A stretch of DNA of 64,000 nucleotides from Himantopus leucocephalus (taxonomy: Eukaryota; Chordata; Aves; Charadriiformes; Recurvirostridae): positions 98,361,676-98,425,675 of the forward strand of contig RSEF01000002.1 of the NCBI GenBank assembly GCA_003993805.1, in the 5' to 3' direction. Made by a program: the position numbers and the translations under genes. This document shows, in pieces, positions 36,941-49,536 of this stretch (the stretch's first letter is position 1; each line of letters opens with the position of its first letter). The notes under the pieces are model-generated. The model did not search any database. It worked only from the letters and a program-made list of their open reading frames with translations, and was not told the origin of the DNA.

Positions 36941-39900
36941 AGCCTATGATTACTATATCTTTTACTGCAGATTGTACAAAAGCGGTGAAAACTACAGGAT
37001 AACTTATTCAAAAGGAAAGCAATAATACAAAACTACTGAATGTACTTACAGCTTATTTTAATAGTGTGTAACAGTGGGAACAATGAAGAGGCCAGTATGA
37101 TGTAACTGTAAAGCATCAGTAAGTGCTTCATAAGAGTAATAATTGATAATAGACAGTACTTTAGAAAGAGATTGTGTAAGACATTACAAAAATAAAGGCA
37201 GCTTGGAATTTCCTCACTGAGGTTTATTTAGGAAGGGTTCTTTATAAAATATGAGACTGCCTTTAGACTTTACCCTTTTTACAGAGAACCACATCCTGAA
37301 TTATCTGTACTATTTAGACACTTTCTGTATGCATTGAGCATTGAATGACGATTGAATGCTTTAATCAAAGGAGAAAACAAGAAAAACTAGTAAGATCTCT
37401 TTGGATATAAAATCTCACTGAAAAAGCTTTCTTTGGCAAGTGAGCTTTCCTTAGCAATACCTGTAAATATGATGCAGCCTGTATATCTCTTGCACCATGA
37501 AACTCTCATCAAATAGATTCACGTGTGTATAACGGACATCAGAAGCAAATCAGCAGTAATATGATGCAGCAGGCGAGGTGATTCAGCAGTATTCTTGAAA
37601 ACAAAGTACTCAGGACTTTTAAATCCTCAAGGCAAGTGTTTTTGACTAGCTATATGTGGACAACATCCAGCCTTGGTCTCAATTTGAGGTTTCTCAGGAT
37701 CTGAACAGATAAATAATATTCATTATCCCTCAAAGAAAGATGTAGATTCCACCTTGAAAATATGTACAGTGGGTTACAGATGTCACAGAAAACCAGATTT
37801 TCTGCAGCTTCTAGTGTACAGAAGCCTGGATTTTTTTTCATAGAACTGGGCCCTTAGCTAGTAAAGAAAAGCAGTTTAAAATGTATTTGGGCAGCTTTAG
37901 TATGCTCAAAATGTACAGTTATTGCCATATCATATCAAACACATTTGTAGCTTCTTTCACGCTAAACTTTTCTTAATGTGCTTTACAGAAACAGATCAAC
38001 ATATTAAAGGGACACTGTCAAGGCTGTTAGTCCTAAAAATTGACCTACTTTGACACTGGTCCCATACTGAAGCTTTTACCTCTGAGATTTGTGCTGTGTA
38101 CTTTGTCCTGGATAACTGTTCTACACGAAGGCTAGGCATATAAACATACATACAAATTAATTTTGTATTAAAAGGGGAATTTGAGAAAAGATGGTGTTAT
38201 CAGCAAAGTTTGGGGATCTTCAGCAGTGGATTTTTTTAAGGTTCAGACATAACTGCTGTTGCTATCAATACGAGATTGCTGAGGACATCCCAGTGCAAAT
38301 ATATCATGTGACTCAGAGGGCTGAATGTTTATGTGTTGGCAGGTTGGTATATACAGAAGTGAATAAGATCTATTAAATGGCTGTGTGTAGTAAGATGTCC
38401 ACTCAGACAAAAAGTTTTTCTAGCTTCTCAAACTTAATAGCTGCCTTCCAAAAGATGACTAACTTGCATTTGCTTGGAGTAGGTATTCTCTGCTTTCCCA
38501 CAGATTAGGCACTATATTTGAAATGAGGTACTAATTAACCACATAAAGGCTTGGACCTGCCAGGAGCTTAGTTTATGTGTACTGATTCAGTAAAGCATTC
38601 ATACAGCTCATTGCTTGCCAGACTGGTGAAAACAGTATCACAGACTGCTGAATTTATTGCCATGACTATCTTGTTCAAATCTTAACTTTTCTCTAGCGCT
38701 TTATATTCTTAGGGAACAATCATTTAAAAAAGATAATAAATCCATACTCTTCGGAGACAAATATCTGTAAAGAAAATGAAATAGAGTGACACCCCAGCGA
38801 CTCTGGATTGAACATGAGTACCTAGCTCACACTGTTTCCCTCCTAATTGTCAGTTATTTCATAATGACAGGTATTCTGAAGTACAGGGCAGATATACTTT
38901 TGAATACAACATGTACTGGTCGAAAGTGTGGACATCCATTTCAAAATCCAAAATTCATATTTCTATTCTGGGCAATTGCGTTACAAAAATCCAGTTCTGA
39001 GTGCATGGCTGCACATGACTGACATCTCGTCCCCTCTCTATTTGTATTGGCTAGTAATATTAAGAAAAGAAATTACTCATAACTGATGTTTTCATGACAA
39101 CAGACCTGATGTTTTTACAGGAAAGCTGACATTTGTAAAGGCTTGTGCCAAATCCCATGCCAAGTCCTGCATTTCCCAGGAGGTGTGATCTGGCAGTAGT
39201 TTTGCTGGATCCATACCAAAGAGAGAATTTAGCATCCTCTTGCAAATAATTTGCAAGCCAATGTTAATGGAAAGCAAGTGTGAAGTACCTATTCATCTGC
39301 ATTAACTGGTTTAAAGTATTTAATAGAGAATCATTTTATTTCATTATTCAGTCATACTGCTTCTCCGTCACACCTGTGTAGCTAGCAGAAAGACCCACAC
39401 TTCGTTTCAAAAATCTAGTTCAAAGAAATAGAACAGCATTGCTGTTTATTCTGCTACTGTATTTCTTCAGTGGTTCAATATCTAATAGTGCTTCATGGTA
39501 CTAATATTTGGGGATTTGGCTGTCATCAGAAATGAACTGCCAAGGAAGTACTTATTTTAACAGAGATAGTATATTGAGAAGGGCATAGACTCGCACTTCA
39601 TCTTGTAATGTCAGAAAAATTTGCTATGTTTGATATTTTTCCTTTGCTCTCTTCTTTGGGGAATTAATTTCTACAACAAATGGACATTACAGTTGGATTT
39701 CTGAACTGATTCTGTGCAGTTTTCATGGACGCCTCTGGCTAGCTGAAGGCTGCCATCGCATAACTGTTGCTACCAGGCAGGCTACTTGGTTGGTCTTAAC
39801 TCCCATTTTTCCTCCTTCCCCTCAGGAAAATTTGCCGAAGTTTGTATCCCTCCTGGCTAGCCCCGTAGCTGTCTTAATAACCTGAAGCCTGTCCCCAGGC

Positions 39901-41004
39901 TAGCTGTCTTGGTGCTATCTCATCCTCTGTCTTACAAACCCAAATGTAGTTAATGTGACTTCAGCAGAGGGTCAGCATTATTCTGGGTCTGCTGTCGACT
40001 CCCTTCTGAGTTTCTGAGCTGCTTTGGGTCCTGACACAGGGCTCCAGAAAGAGACGTACCTAATTCCCAGTAATATCTACACGCCATTTCTGACAGCTCT
40101 TCTGCATCCACCTGGAGTGTGAATGGTTGCGTAGCGCAGGGAAACAAGAAAGGGATGAGTAGGGGGTTCACATATAGCGTATGGGCCACACAGATGACGT
40201 GGAAACAGCACTTCACTTGGAGTTTCTCTTAAGATGAATGGAGTTGTGTAGCTATGTTTATGGCACAGACGAGAATCAACATGCTCTTTTGCTCTCTTTA
40301 CCACTTCTTTGAAAACCCTGGTGTACAGTCTCTATAATTTTGAGTACTTTATCTCTATAATAAACCAGTAACTGAACAAACGTGATTTGAAACCCAAACA
40401 TAAATACACTGAAGGGTATTTTTTTGAGATCTGTTTTCAGTTCTTTCTGTTTATCATCCTTAATTTTTGTAACTCTGCCCAAGCGCTGTGGCCATTATCG
40501 TTTCTATCAGTACTCTGATTTCTTCTGCTTTTTCAATGCTTGCCAGAAAAAAAACCTTTCTTCAAAAAGACTTGCTTCAGAGTGTCTGTAAACTGTCTTG
40601 TAGCCCCAATACTGCGCACATAAACTTTTATTTATCTGTCTCATTTGTATTATATTTCTCAAGAGCTTAACATTAGGCCTGCAATTTATAATTCCACTCT
40701 TTTTTTTTTTATCCTTTCTGACTGTTTTGGTTCTATAGTAATTACAAAAGCTAACAATTATACAAACATTATGTCTAAGAAATCTGTGGTAGGGCAGAAG
40801 GCACTACGTATTCAAGCTTCGGCTGCCGGGTGTTGGGAATATCATTACTGCCATCAGCCCCACAACTGTAAGATCACGTGGGACCCTGTTACACCAGCTT
40901 CCTTCGGCTACTGGTTCCCAAAGCTGCTCTCCAGTGGTGAACCACAAGAAGCTTCGTAAGGCAATGTGTTTGATTGCAGTTTATAGAAAAAGAACCACTG
41001 TAAA
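36941..41004. other. Unique DNA, no supported gene
   Basis: No exon or known repeat is recognised. A GC-richer patch lies at about 39720-40240, and overlapping - strand frames of 75-88 codons lie at 39950-40304. A second GC-richer patch at about 40795-40960 reads through the + frame 40645-40959. None has a recognisable domain. Confidence 0.5.
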
Positions 41005-41095
41005 ATCAGAGAATAGTAGAGTTTGGGAGGGAACTTTTGAAATTGTCTGGTCTAACCTCCTTTTCAGAGCAGATCTAACTTCTAAGTTGGGTCAC
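41005..41095 (-). mobile_element. Old CR1 3'-end fragment
   Basis: The + strand reads ATCAGAGAATAGTAGAGTTTGGGAGGGAACTTTTGA, then GTCTGGTCTAACCTCC, CAGAGCAGATCTAACTTC and AAGTTGGGTCA. This is the word order of a CR1 3' end in antisense: degenerate ATAGAAT octamers, TTGGGAGGGAC, a TCTAGTCCAACC-type stretch, then CAGAGCAGG..AACTTC. Divergence is clearly higher than in copies 1 and 2, so this is an older insertion. Boundaries are approximate. Confidence 0.65.
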
Positions 41096-42980
41096 GTCAC
41101 TTTTCTCTTGTTCTTCTTATTTTTTTGTTTATATACTGTTTATATATACAGTTTTATATATATATAATATTTATTACATAGGTCCTTGGTCCAGAAAAAT
41201 GTAAGAATGTCACTGTACATTTTAAGTGTACATGCATACATTCACACACCTTTCAAACTGTGGTCTATCCCTATAAAACTACAAAATATAATATAAATAA
41301 ATGATTGGTTGACTAGGACTGTGAAAAATGATTACAATAATCATGGATGTCACTCCTTTAACTAAAACTTTTCAGCTCATTTAGGTAATTTCCTTTCTAA
41401 TTTGATGGCCTTTATGGCTGAGGTCAATGGCCTTCACCTAAAAGGATTTCCAAAATACAGGGAGCTGCATTTCATTACTTGCATGTTATTTTTTCCTGAT
41501 GCTTTCCAAAGTTTATCAGTTATTAATGATATTTCTCTTATATTCTGTCATTAATTTCTTATTTTAACTTTTCTTTGAGTTCCAGGTTGACCTTTTCCTT
41601 GCTGCTGGAACATATACTTGTAACTTGTGAAAGCACAGCACGAGCCACCTTATTTGTGTCTGTTATTTTTGGCTTATGGAATATCCAATCTTCCTCTGAG
41701 TTTTTGTCTTAATGTAGGACACTTCAGCTGATTTAATTTCATTTTTCCCTGTCTATCATATTTAATTGTTCACTTGTTTCAGTTTTAATGCCCTTTTTGC
41801 AGCTGGACTGGAATTTGTAGTCTCCTGAAGTGCACAGTGCTGTGTCTCCTCTACCAACATATCCAGAGGGATTCCTAGGAAAAGGGAAAGCATTCTCAGT
41901 GGTAGGAGAGAAAGAAATGGCAATATATTTGCAGTGATCCTATCTGAAGTACACTTGTTTCTGTTCATGTATTTCTAGTAGACAGAATTTTTGTTTGTGT
42001 TCCAATGGAAAGAGTAAGAGATGTTGTTCCAAGCATGCCATTCAAAGACGGATGTTTCTTTTTCTGTAAAAGTGGTCTGGTGGCCCTCTGTGACAGTGAT
42101 GATATAAAAATGCCATTTACTTGATTTTTAATGAAAGCTTCAAGTACATATTTCACATCCACTCAAAGAGAAGAGCTGTCTTGGTTTTTCTATGCTGTAT
42201 ATTCACAAGGAAATACAACTGCATTGTTCTGAGGTCTGACTCTGCACTTTTGCCTAATCAGAGCAATTTTCCTGCTTGTCATGCATAACATTACTACAGC
42301 TTTAAGCAATTAATTGGATAGTTCTGTACTAAGATATCCCCTAACTGAAGACTCGTGGAGCATAATAGATGAGCTGTCTGCATCAGAACTGAAGCCTTAA
42401 AGATGACAACCTGCAACGTCCAGCAAAATTTCTTTCTTGAGTGGCAGTCCTTATTGCTGACATACATTTGATGTATGCTAAGCACTATCCATTGCATGTC
42501 AGTTTATAGACCTTTAATTCTGCAGACTTTTCAAATTTGTTTTGAAATTCTCGGTACGAGTTTTAGGATAAAGCCTCATAGACTGAGATCCTGCACAGCT
42601 CTGCTTGAAGATTACAACCTCATTATAAACCTCATTTTGTAAAAAGTAGAATCTGGGTGTCTTTGACCAAGTTTTCTTGTCTTACCATGTCTTATCTACT
42701 GTGCACTGACTGGCTGTCATTCTCAGCTTGAAGGAGCTGTTTGTTTAAAGTACACCATAATGGTTTTGGTAGGGAGTGGTAACAGCACATCAGTAGTGAT
42801 GAAAAGTGTGGTATAAAATGATCCAAATTGTAAGAGTTAATTTCTCCAGTACCTCAGAGTTTCTGTGTAAGTAGATTATGGCAAAACATTTCTAAAACTT
42901 TCTGCAGCTACTGAACAGAGAATGGTCCATTGCTGTAGTGCCTGTTTGTATATCATTGGCCTTTCCATCATGGATAAGAA
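41096..42980. other. Unique DNA with TA-rich tract, no gene seen
   Basis: TATATA-rich low-complexity DNA occurs at about 41130-41172. Otherwise no exon, RNA gene or known repeat is recognised. Confidence 0.55.
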
Positions 42981-43080
42981 NNNNNNNNNNNNNNNNNNNN
43001 NNNNNNNNNNNNNNNNNNNNNNNNNNNNNNNNNNNNNNNNNNNNNNNNNNNNNNNNNNNNNNNNNNNNNNNNNNNNNNNN
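42981..43080. other. Assembly gap, 100 Ns
   Basis: A 100-N placeholder between ATGGATAAGAA and a pyrimidine-rich CTCTTCCCCCTCCCTTCC. Neither flank is a repeat that I recognise, so the content and true length cannot be inferred. Confidence 0.95.
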
Positions 43081-44289
43081 CTCTTCCCCCTCCCTTCCTA
43101 ACAGCTGAACAAAGGGTAAAATAGCAGAAGGCTTTGCTAAGAATTATGCAACTCACATCAAAATAGACAAATTACCCTCTCCTGACTGAAAAAGCAGAGA
43201 GAGTAAGAGAAGCTAATTTGTGCTTGTGTGTGTCACAGGCACCGTGTTCCTGGGTTCCAGCCTGGATCAGTTGTTATTTTAGTCCTGAATTCACTTTAAA
43301 TAAAAAGCTGCATTCTTTCTTTTTTGGCCTAGTAAGGTCCTCATTTACATGAAGCTGTCAAGTGTTATGACATTTAATGTTAATAATGCCACTTTCATTA
43401 TTTTACTGTGTGTCTGCTGCACTGTTATAAGAACCACAGGTATGAAACAGAAATGTTTCTGACGGTACTGTCATAACTGGGGACATTGGAAGAAGCTCAG
43501 CTAAGATGCCCATTACAGGTACCACAAGAAGGGCAGATGCCTTGCTATCTGTCACTCCGTTCTTGTGGGACAATACTCAGACCATTGGTTCGTGCATTGC
43601 AAGAATACTCTCTAATGCCATTCTCAGAATCATACTTTTGCCAACAGTGATAACTATGGAAAAGAAAACTTAAACTGAAGTGCTCAGCCAGTCTATCGAT
43701 GCTGTTGCTGAGGAATAGAAGGACAGTTTCGGACTAAAAGGCATTATCATAATCTCAACGATTGTGCTCAACCTGCAAAGTCATAAAGGGAAATTTGAAT
43801 GTCATTTTATGATGCCAGAACTTAAGTGATGAGCCAAATGAAGTATATGAAATATACGCAAACCAAGATAATGATAAACTTAAATACAGTTTTTGCTACT
43901 GTTATCATAAAAAAAAAGTTTATTTGACTCCTTACATTGTTTTTCTTTGTTCTGCACTGTCTGGTCTGGAATTTCTGGTGCTGAAAAGCATTAAGAGGCA
44001 ACAGCATTATCATGTTCGTTCTTTACAGTAAAGCACATGCAATGGGTTACGAATTAAAAGTCCCAACAGCTGTGATGGGCAGGTAATTTGATTTGTTTCA
44101 TCTTACAGAAAGAGAAGATAAGACAGGAGGATGGTCAGAAACCTTTTCAAAAAACAGTAGTAAATCCAGGATTATAAATCAGTGGTTTTGTGTTCTTATT
44201 TCTGTGTTCACTCTCGTACGTGTACTACCCCATGAGAGAGAGACTGTCCTCATAAAATTCCAGCTCAGGTTTGAAAATCCAGGTGTCCT
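43081..44289. other. Unique DNA, no gene seen
   Basis: No exon or known repeat. The part at about 43200-43420 has a non-repetitive, motif-rich texture (for example TCATTTACATGAAGCTGTCA and TTTAATGTTAATAATG) that could be conserved non-coding DNA. This is an impression only. Confidence 0.5.
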
Positions 44290-44437
44290 GGATAAGCATG
44301 AAATTTTACGTGCTCCCTTCTAAGGGAAAGTTCAAAAGACTTCGAGGTTTTGTGTAATTGGGATAAGCAACTAGAATTTCATGCTTATCCAAATGGCGCT
44401 AAACCTCTCAGTCTTTGAACTTTTCCTTAGAAGGGAG
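44290..44437. repeat. 125-bp imperfect palindrome with an upstream copy of its apex
   Basis: Arms 44313-44369 and 44382-44437 are reverse complements at about 48 of 57 positions, with a 12-nt loop at 44370-44381. The outer arm matches over CTCCCTTCTAAGG, then AAAGTTCAAA, GACT and GAGGTTT. The inner 9 bp, GGATAAGCA/TGCTTATCC, are perfect. GGATAAGCATGAAATT also occurs at 44290-44305 and is the exact reverse complement of 44375-44390 at the apex, so a second, mutually exclusive pairing exists. Possible origins are a foldback (MITE-like) element, an inverted duplication by template switching, or a hairpin-RNA locus. No target-site duplication or known transposon end is seen. Confidence 0.8.
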
Positions 44438-47400
44438 GACCAGAACAAAGTTAAAGGGATGGGAAGGGGCATACATAGACAGGTTCGAGGAAAGAGAAAG
44501 TACAGAAAAAAGAGAAGGGGTAACTATGTGTGATTGTGTGTGTGTTTGTCTGTGTGTGTGAACATGGAAGTGTCTTCTCTAGTGACAGGGAATATTCAGT
44601 TTGAAGGCAGCAGAAAAGTTCATGGAAATACTGCATGTACAATCCAGCATCGTACACAATCAAGCCTTTAGGTCCAACCTTTCAAAGGAGGTGAACTCAT
44701 ATTGAAGCACATAAGTACACTTGGTAAGATTATCAAAGTGTTTGAAAATTGGTCCATGTATCGTACAATGGATTGGGACCAGACTTCAAATTCTACTCTG
44801 AAAATTGAGATTATAATTATGCAGTGGTAACCTAATTTTCTTCCTTGCATTGAAAACAACAAAATAATTATGGTAAGATGTGTGCTAGTAAAATAACTGC
44901 AGTTAGGGATTGCTTGTCCTTTAGCATGTTTCTCACAAATGCAAATTGTTTGTAGTGAAATATGAGCTTGATGATTATTAATCAGAACAGAAGTTCTAAT
45001 AAAGTGGTTATATACTCATGTTTACAATGGCTAAATGAATGATTTCAAGACAGGATGTAACAAGAAATAATAAATCAAAGTAATAGAGTCAAAACCCTTA
45101 AAAAGGGGAACATATTCAAATCCCACAACAAAATGAACCATGTCTGCTTTATCGAACACTTTATTAGTCTGCCAGTCAAACTGGAAGGTCTAATGGAAAC
45201 TCTGTATCTGCTACTTGTTGAATGAAAGTAATGAAAGTAATTCAGAAGTTTGAAACTATGATTTAACTGAATATCCATTTAACTGAAACTAATTCAATTT
45301 AGTTGAAAACTGTTTTCCCAAGTTGTGTTTGTTCACCGCTAACCCTATTAGTGCCATCCATTAAATATTCATTGAGAACCCGATTCTGATTTTCTTCATG
45401 TCAATAACAAGGTTTTTATTGAATTCAATGATTCAATGATTCAATGATAAGAAACTTACCTACCTTTAATGTTCAAAGCAGTTTATAACTCCCAGAAATT
45501 AGCCAGTTTAAAATCAGCACAAAAGTAGTAACTCAATTTGAGGATATGTAAAAAGCATGCTAGGTGTTATTAGGTCTAACTATATGTTAAATCAGTGAAT
45601 TCTTTAAGTTAAAACTCACAAATGTAAACTTATATCTTGAGAGGCTGACAGAGTCATGTGACATAATAAATCACCACCTTGGGAAAAGCCTCTGGCTTCA
45701 AACTACTTTCAGGCATGCATACTCTAACTTATCTTTTTTGTATTGCTATGGTGAAATAATTTAACTGACTCTGTACTTGCAGCTCTGGTACTTACTGATT
45801 TAAAAATGTTAAGGTTTATGAGTTGAAACTTGTTACTGAAATTTAAAAGTGTATTAAACATAAGTTAAAATAACTGTGCCACCGGCTCAGTAAATTAGTT
45901 TAGGTAACATAACTTCAGTTGCCTTGAGCATTGCGGGCTCAAAACCTGCCTGGAAACTCAGGAAATCAGTTGCAAACAGGCTCAGAATGCTGTGTCTAGA
46001 CTGCTTCTGGTGTTGTTGCTAGCTAGTGCAACATTTACTTACATCTTCAGTAGTCACTGCAAATGCGGGGGACATACGCTCTTATACATGGATTTTTAAA
46101 GTAGCTTAAGGTGTTTAGGCTCCCAAATGTTATTAGCAGTCAATAGAGTTTGGACATTTATCCACCAAGGGTGGACTGAGAGTCCTTGGTACAATCAGTG
46201 GAGTCAAATCAGTTGACCAAAAGTAGATGTCTGCTGAAGGGATCTTCAGTGCAGTTTGCACTGATTTGGGCTTTAATTTGGTTGCCTAAAAACAGGCCTC
46301 TGCTGTCATTGTAGACAAGCTAAGGTATCCCAACCTGGTTTTCACTGCCATCCCAGAAAGATTCAGCTCTCCCATACAACCTGTGTCATATCTGCCTTAT
46401 AAATATCTTGGATAACCCAAAGAGCTCTAGATGCCTATGTTTAGACAACTCAATTGAGACAGAGGTCTTCACTGATAGAAGCTCTGATGCCCATCTCACT
46501 TGTAGGCTCTTAAATGCAGAATCCTAAATCTAAAACAACAAATGAATCCCACCCAAAAATTCATGGCGATGACTCTTTACTTCAGCTGCTAAATGGCTAA
46601 TGAATGTCTCTGACCCATAATCAGCAAGGTTGCTGTCTTAAGATGCAAGTGACATATTGAATGCATACACTGAAAAACTTCTAAGGTAAAGAAAAACAGC
46701 TCTTGGTAAGCAGGTCAAATATGTCACCCCTGTTGAACCAAGGCTCAGGTACTGCTGACTCAAATTCTGTGCTGCTTCATGACTCACAAAATAAGACCAA
46801 CAAGACTCTGCAGATACTTTATACGTATAAGAAAACTTACCCTTTGGGTAATTCTTTCACTTTCTTAAATTGCTGAAATTTTGAGAGCAAAGTAGAGTGT
46901 CACAGGGTATTCAATTATTACAGGATTTGGGTCAAGATTAATTTGGGCATTTATCTATTTCTTGTATCCTATTTTTTTCTTATAAAAAGCTTTCTTCTTA
47001 AGATGATCTGGGTAGAAGGTAAAAGTTCTTGCCCAGGTGCAACAGGACTTGCTTCATTTCACTTAGATAGTCTTAAGTGCACAATAAATAACACAGGAGT
47101 GAGGGGAGAACGGTACCAGATATTTCACTTTCTCTTCATTGCTCATCCCAGACTGTACTGGGTGAAGACAAACCTTTCAGCCAAAAGAAGCTAAGTGTCT
47201 TGCTTCACAATTTTATTTAGTATACAGTTAGGCGTCATTTCTAGTTGTTAGTTTCTTGTTTGCTATGGTAAGAGGAGCCAGCCAAACCTGAGGTTGTTCT
47301 AGACACCCCAGAATAAATATCATTCCCTACCTAAAGAAGACATGATCTTAGTAGAGAAGATAAGACAAATAATGGCAAGAAGGATGGGGCGCCTACTTGG

Positions 47401-48460
47401 TGGTAGTATTTGAGGATCATTCCAGCTCCACAATAAGAAAAAGCCTTCTTTTCTTTTGTTTCGTTTTCAGGGATGATTAGCTGAAGGGAAAGCAGTAGAG
47501 TGAGAAAGAAGGCAGGGAGGGCTGTAGGTCGGAAGAGAAGAGGGAAGGGAGGTTTCATCGCAGTTCCCTTCAGGCTACTTGGCAGTCTTTGTTTTTTTGC
47601 AGATTCAACACTGAAGCAAAAAGTCCTTTGCAGGAGTGTGCTTGTTTCATAACAGTGTCAGGGAACTTTGAACATCTCTCTCCCTCAGCTTGCCATTGGC
47701 TCCTCATACCTTCCTGTAGTTGTTTGCCTGAGCATCAAAGAAGTGGCTGTAGTATTGCTTACGCTTTTCTCCATAGTGCTTCAGACAGAAGTCATCTGGC
47801 TTTCTCCCTCTTTCATTTTGGAAAGGAGTGCGCAGCTGGGACAAAGCTTACTAGTAGGAACAGTGCAGTGGTCCATTTTGCTTAGGGTATCTTTTGTCCC
47901 CCCTTTTTTTAAAAAGCTCAAAGACCCTGCTAAATTACTGCAATGACTGGACTCCTGTAGTGTGGAGGTTTATCGCTGAAGGTCTGTATCCCCGTGAGCT
48001 GGCACCTCCCTGTGTTTCAGTATTGGCCTCCCCTCTCACAAGACAGCACTTGCATGGTAAGCTGCTGTGAGACATCTGCTGTGATACAGATAACGTATCA
48101 AAATAGCATAGATGTAGATATTTCTAATCAGCCAGGAATATTTTACTTCCACGGTTAAATTGCACATCTTCTAAATAAGACAGCCACATCAAATTCCACT
48201 ATCTTGCTGAAAATGTATTCCTATATGAATAGCAGATCTTTGCAATATTCTTAGCAATAGACACTTATTTAATTGAATTTCATACTTTGGGGAGGTTTGC
48301 AGCCAACATTAGTAGCAGTCTATTCAGAGAAAAAAAATAATATAGAGGGTGATAAGGTGTAGGAAGGGTAAATTTATAGTCAGATTAAGATATTTAAGAG
48401 TTGGCATGACTCTAGTCCACTGAGGAACAAAGATTTACTTCTTGTCATTCTCTGTGTTAT
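44438..48460. other. Unique DNA, no supported gene
   Basis: No exon or known repeat is recognised. A (TG)n-like stretch lies at about 44526-44560, and (ATTCAATG)3 at about 45421-45449. Frames of 70-98 codons at 46943-47946 are out of context and match no family I know. Confidence 0.5.
45421..45449. repeat. (ATTCAATG)n short tandem repeat
   Basis: Three 8-nt units, ATTCAATG in succession, lie next to a GAATTCAATG start. This is slippage-type repetition. Confidence 0.8.
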
Positions 48461-48482
48461 GGTCTAGACAAGTGAGTGGTCT

Positions 48483-48746
48483 GTGCGGTGGGTGGACAGG
48501 CTACACCCGGGAGTGGTGGTAAATAGCAGTTTTTCAAACTGGCAGCCTGGCACAAGTGGGGTCCCCCAGGGATCGATACTGAGCACAACAGTGCTTAATA
48601 TCTTCATAAATGATCTGGATGATGGGGTCAAGTGTACCCTGATGAAGGCTGACAATGACACCAAACTGAGTGGGGAAGTGGACACTTCGGAAGAGAGAGC
48701 TACCCTGCAGGAAGACCCACATTGGAAGGCTGGGAGAGTGGGCTAA
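48483..48746 (+). pseudogene. CR1 reverse transcriptase remnant (GVPQGS region)
   Basis: The frame contains TSGVPQGSILS at about residues 24-34 and then [14 protein letters not shown], both standard in CR1 reverse transcriptase. The catalytic FADD box has decayed to A-D-N-D (residues about 57-60, codons 48648-48659), with the phenylalanine and the first aspartate replaced. After TLQEDPH the frame shifts, and the rest of ORF2 is found in the overlapping frame at 48670. It is a decayed retrotransposon fragment, not a host gene. Confidence 0.85.
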
Positions 48747-49113
48747 CAAGAATCTTATGAATTTCAACAAGGACAAGTGTAAGGTCTTGCACCTGGGAAA
48801 ACATAATCCAGGAATGCAGCACAGGCTGGGATCTACCTGGATGGAGAGCAGCTGTGTGGAAACAGACCTGGGAGTATCAGTGGACAGCAAGCTCAGTATG
48901 AGTGAACAATGTGCTGCTGCAGCAAAGAAAGCCAACAGGATGCTGGGTTGTATCAACAGTGGCATCACCAGCAGAGATAAAGGAGTCATTATCCCCTTCT
49001 ACTCAGCACTTGTCAGGCCCAGCCTGGAACACTGTGTTCAGTTTTGGTCCCTGCTATACAAAAAAAAAATGTGGACAGGCTGGAGAGGGTCCAGAGAAGG
49101 GTCACAGAGATAA
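48670..49113 (+). pseudogene. CR1 ORF2 remnant, middle frame
   Basis: From about residue 20 it reads RLGEWANKNLMNFNKDKC, KVLHLGKHNPGMQHRLG, then ETDLGVSVDSKLSMSEQC, AAAAKKANRMLGCINSGI and PFYSALVRPSLEHCVQFW. This is the CR1 segment that follows the reverse transcriptase active site. Homology ends at the ten-A run at 49060-49069, after which the frame is wrong. The same region in copy 1 is colinear (8770-9092). Confidence 0.85.
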
Positions 49114-49163
49114 CCTAAGGACTGGAAAACCTGCCATGTGAGGGAAGGCTGAGAGAACTGGGT

Positions 49164-49418
49164 TTGTTCAGTCTTGAGAAAAGAAGGCTTAGAGGAGACC
49201 TTATCACCATGTTCCAGTATTTAAAGGGCGGCTACAAAGAAGATGGAGACTCCCTTTTTACAAGGAGTCACATGGAAAAGATGAGGGGTAATGGGTACAA
49301 ATTACTGCTGGGGAGATTCCGATTGGACACAAGAGGAAAATTTTTCACAATGAGAACAGTCAGCCATTGGAGTAATCTTCCCAGGGGAACGGTGGATTTT
49401 CCATCATTGGACACTTGA
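49164..49418 (+). pseudogene. CR1 ORF2 C-terminal remnant
   Basis: It begins FSLEKRRLRGDLITMFQYLK, the well-known C-terminal CR1 segment, and continues through RGNGYKLLLGRFRLDTRGK and HWSNLPRGTVDFPSLD to a stop just before the 3' UTR. The ATG at 49164 is incidental; the homologous frame extends upstream toward the A-run. Confidence 0.85.
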
Positions 49419-49536
49419 AGATTCGGCTGGACAGGATGCTGGGCCATCCTGTCAAGATCGTGCTTTTGCCAAGGTTGGATCAGATGATCCTTGAGGTCCC
49501 TTTCTACCTGGCATTCTGTGATTCTATGGTTCTATG

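Larger units (their letters stand above)
48461..49536 (+). mobile_element. CR1 LINE copy 2, 5'-truncated with intact 3' terminus
   Basis: About 1.08 kb of CR1 in + orientation. It starts in the reverse transcriptase region (GGTCTAGACAAGTGAGTGG, then GVPQGS at 48558-48575) and continues through the C-terminal ORF2 region and the 3' UTR. The terminus is three 8-mers, ATTCTGTG, ATTCTATG and GTTCTATG (49513-49536), the diagnostic CR1 end. The wording differs from copy 1 throughout, so the two belong to different CR1 subfamilies. ORF2 is split into at least three frames and is dead. A run of ten A at 49060-49069 marks one of the frame breaks. The 5' boundary is approximate. Confidence 0.95.

Noticed and set aside
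48534..48989. 151-codon - strand frame
   Set aside because: Antisense shadow of CR1 copy 2.
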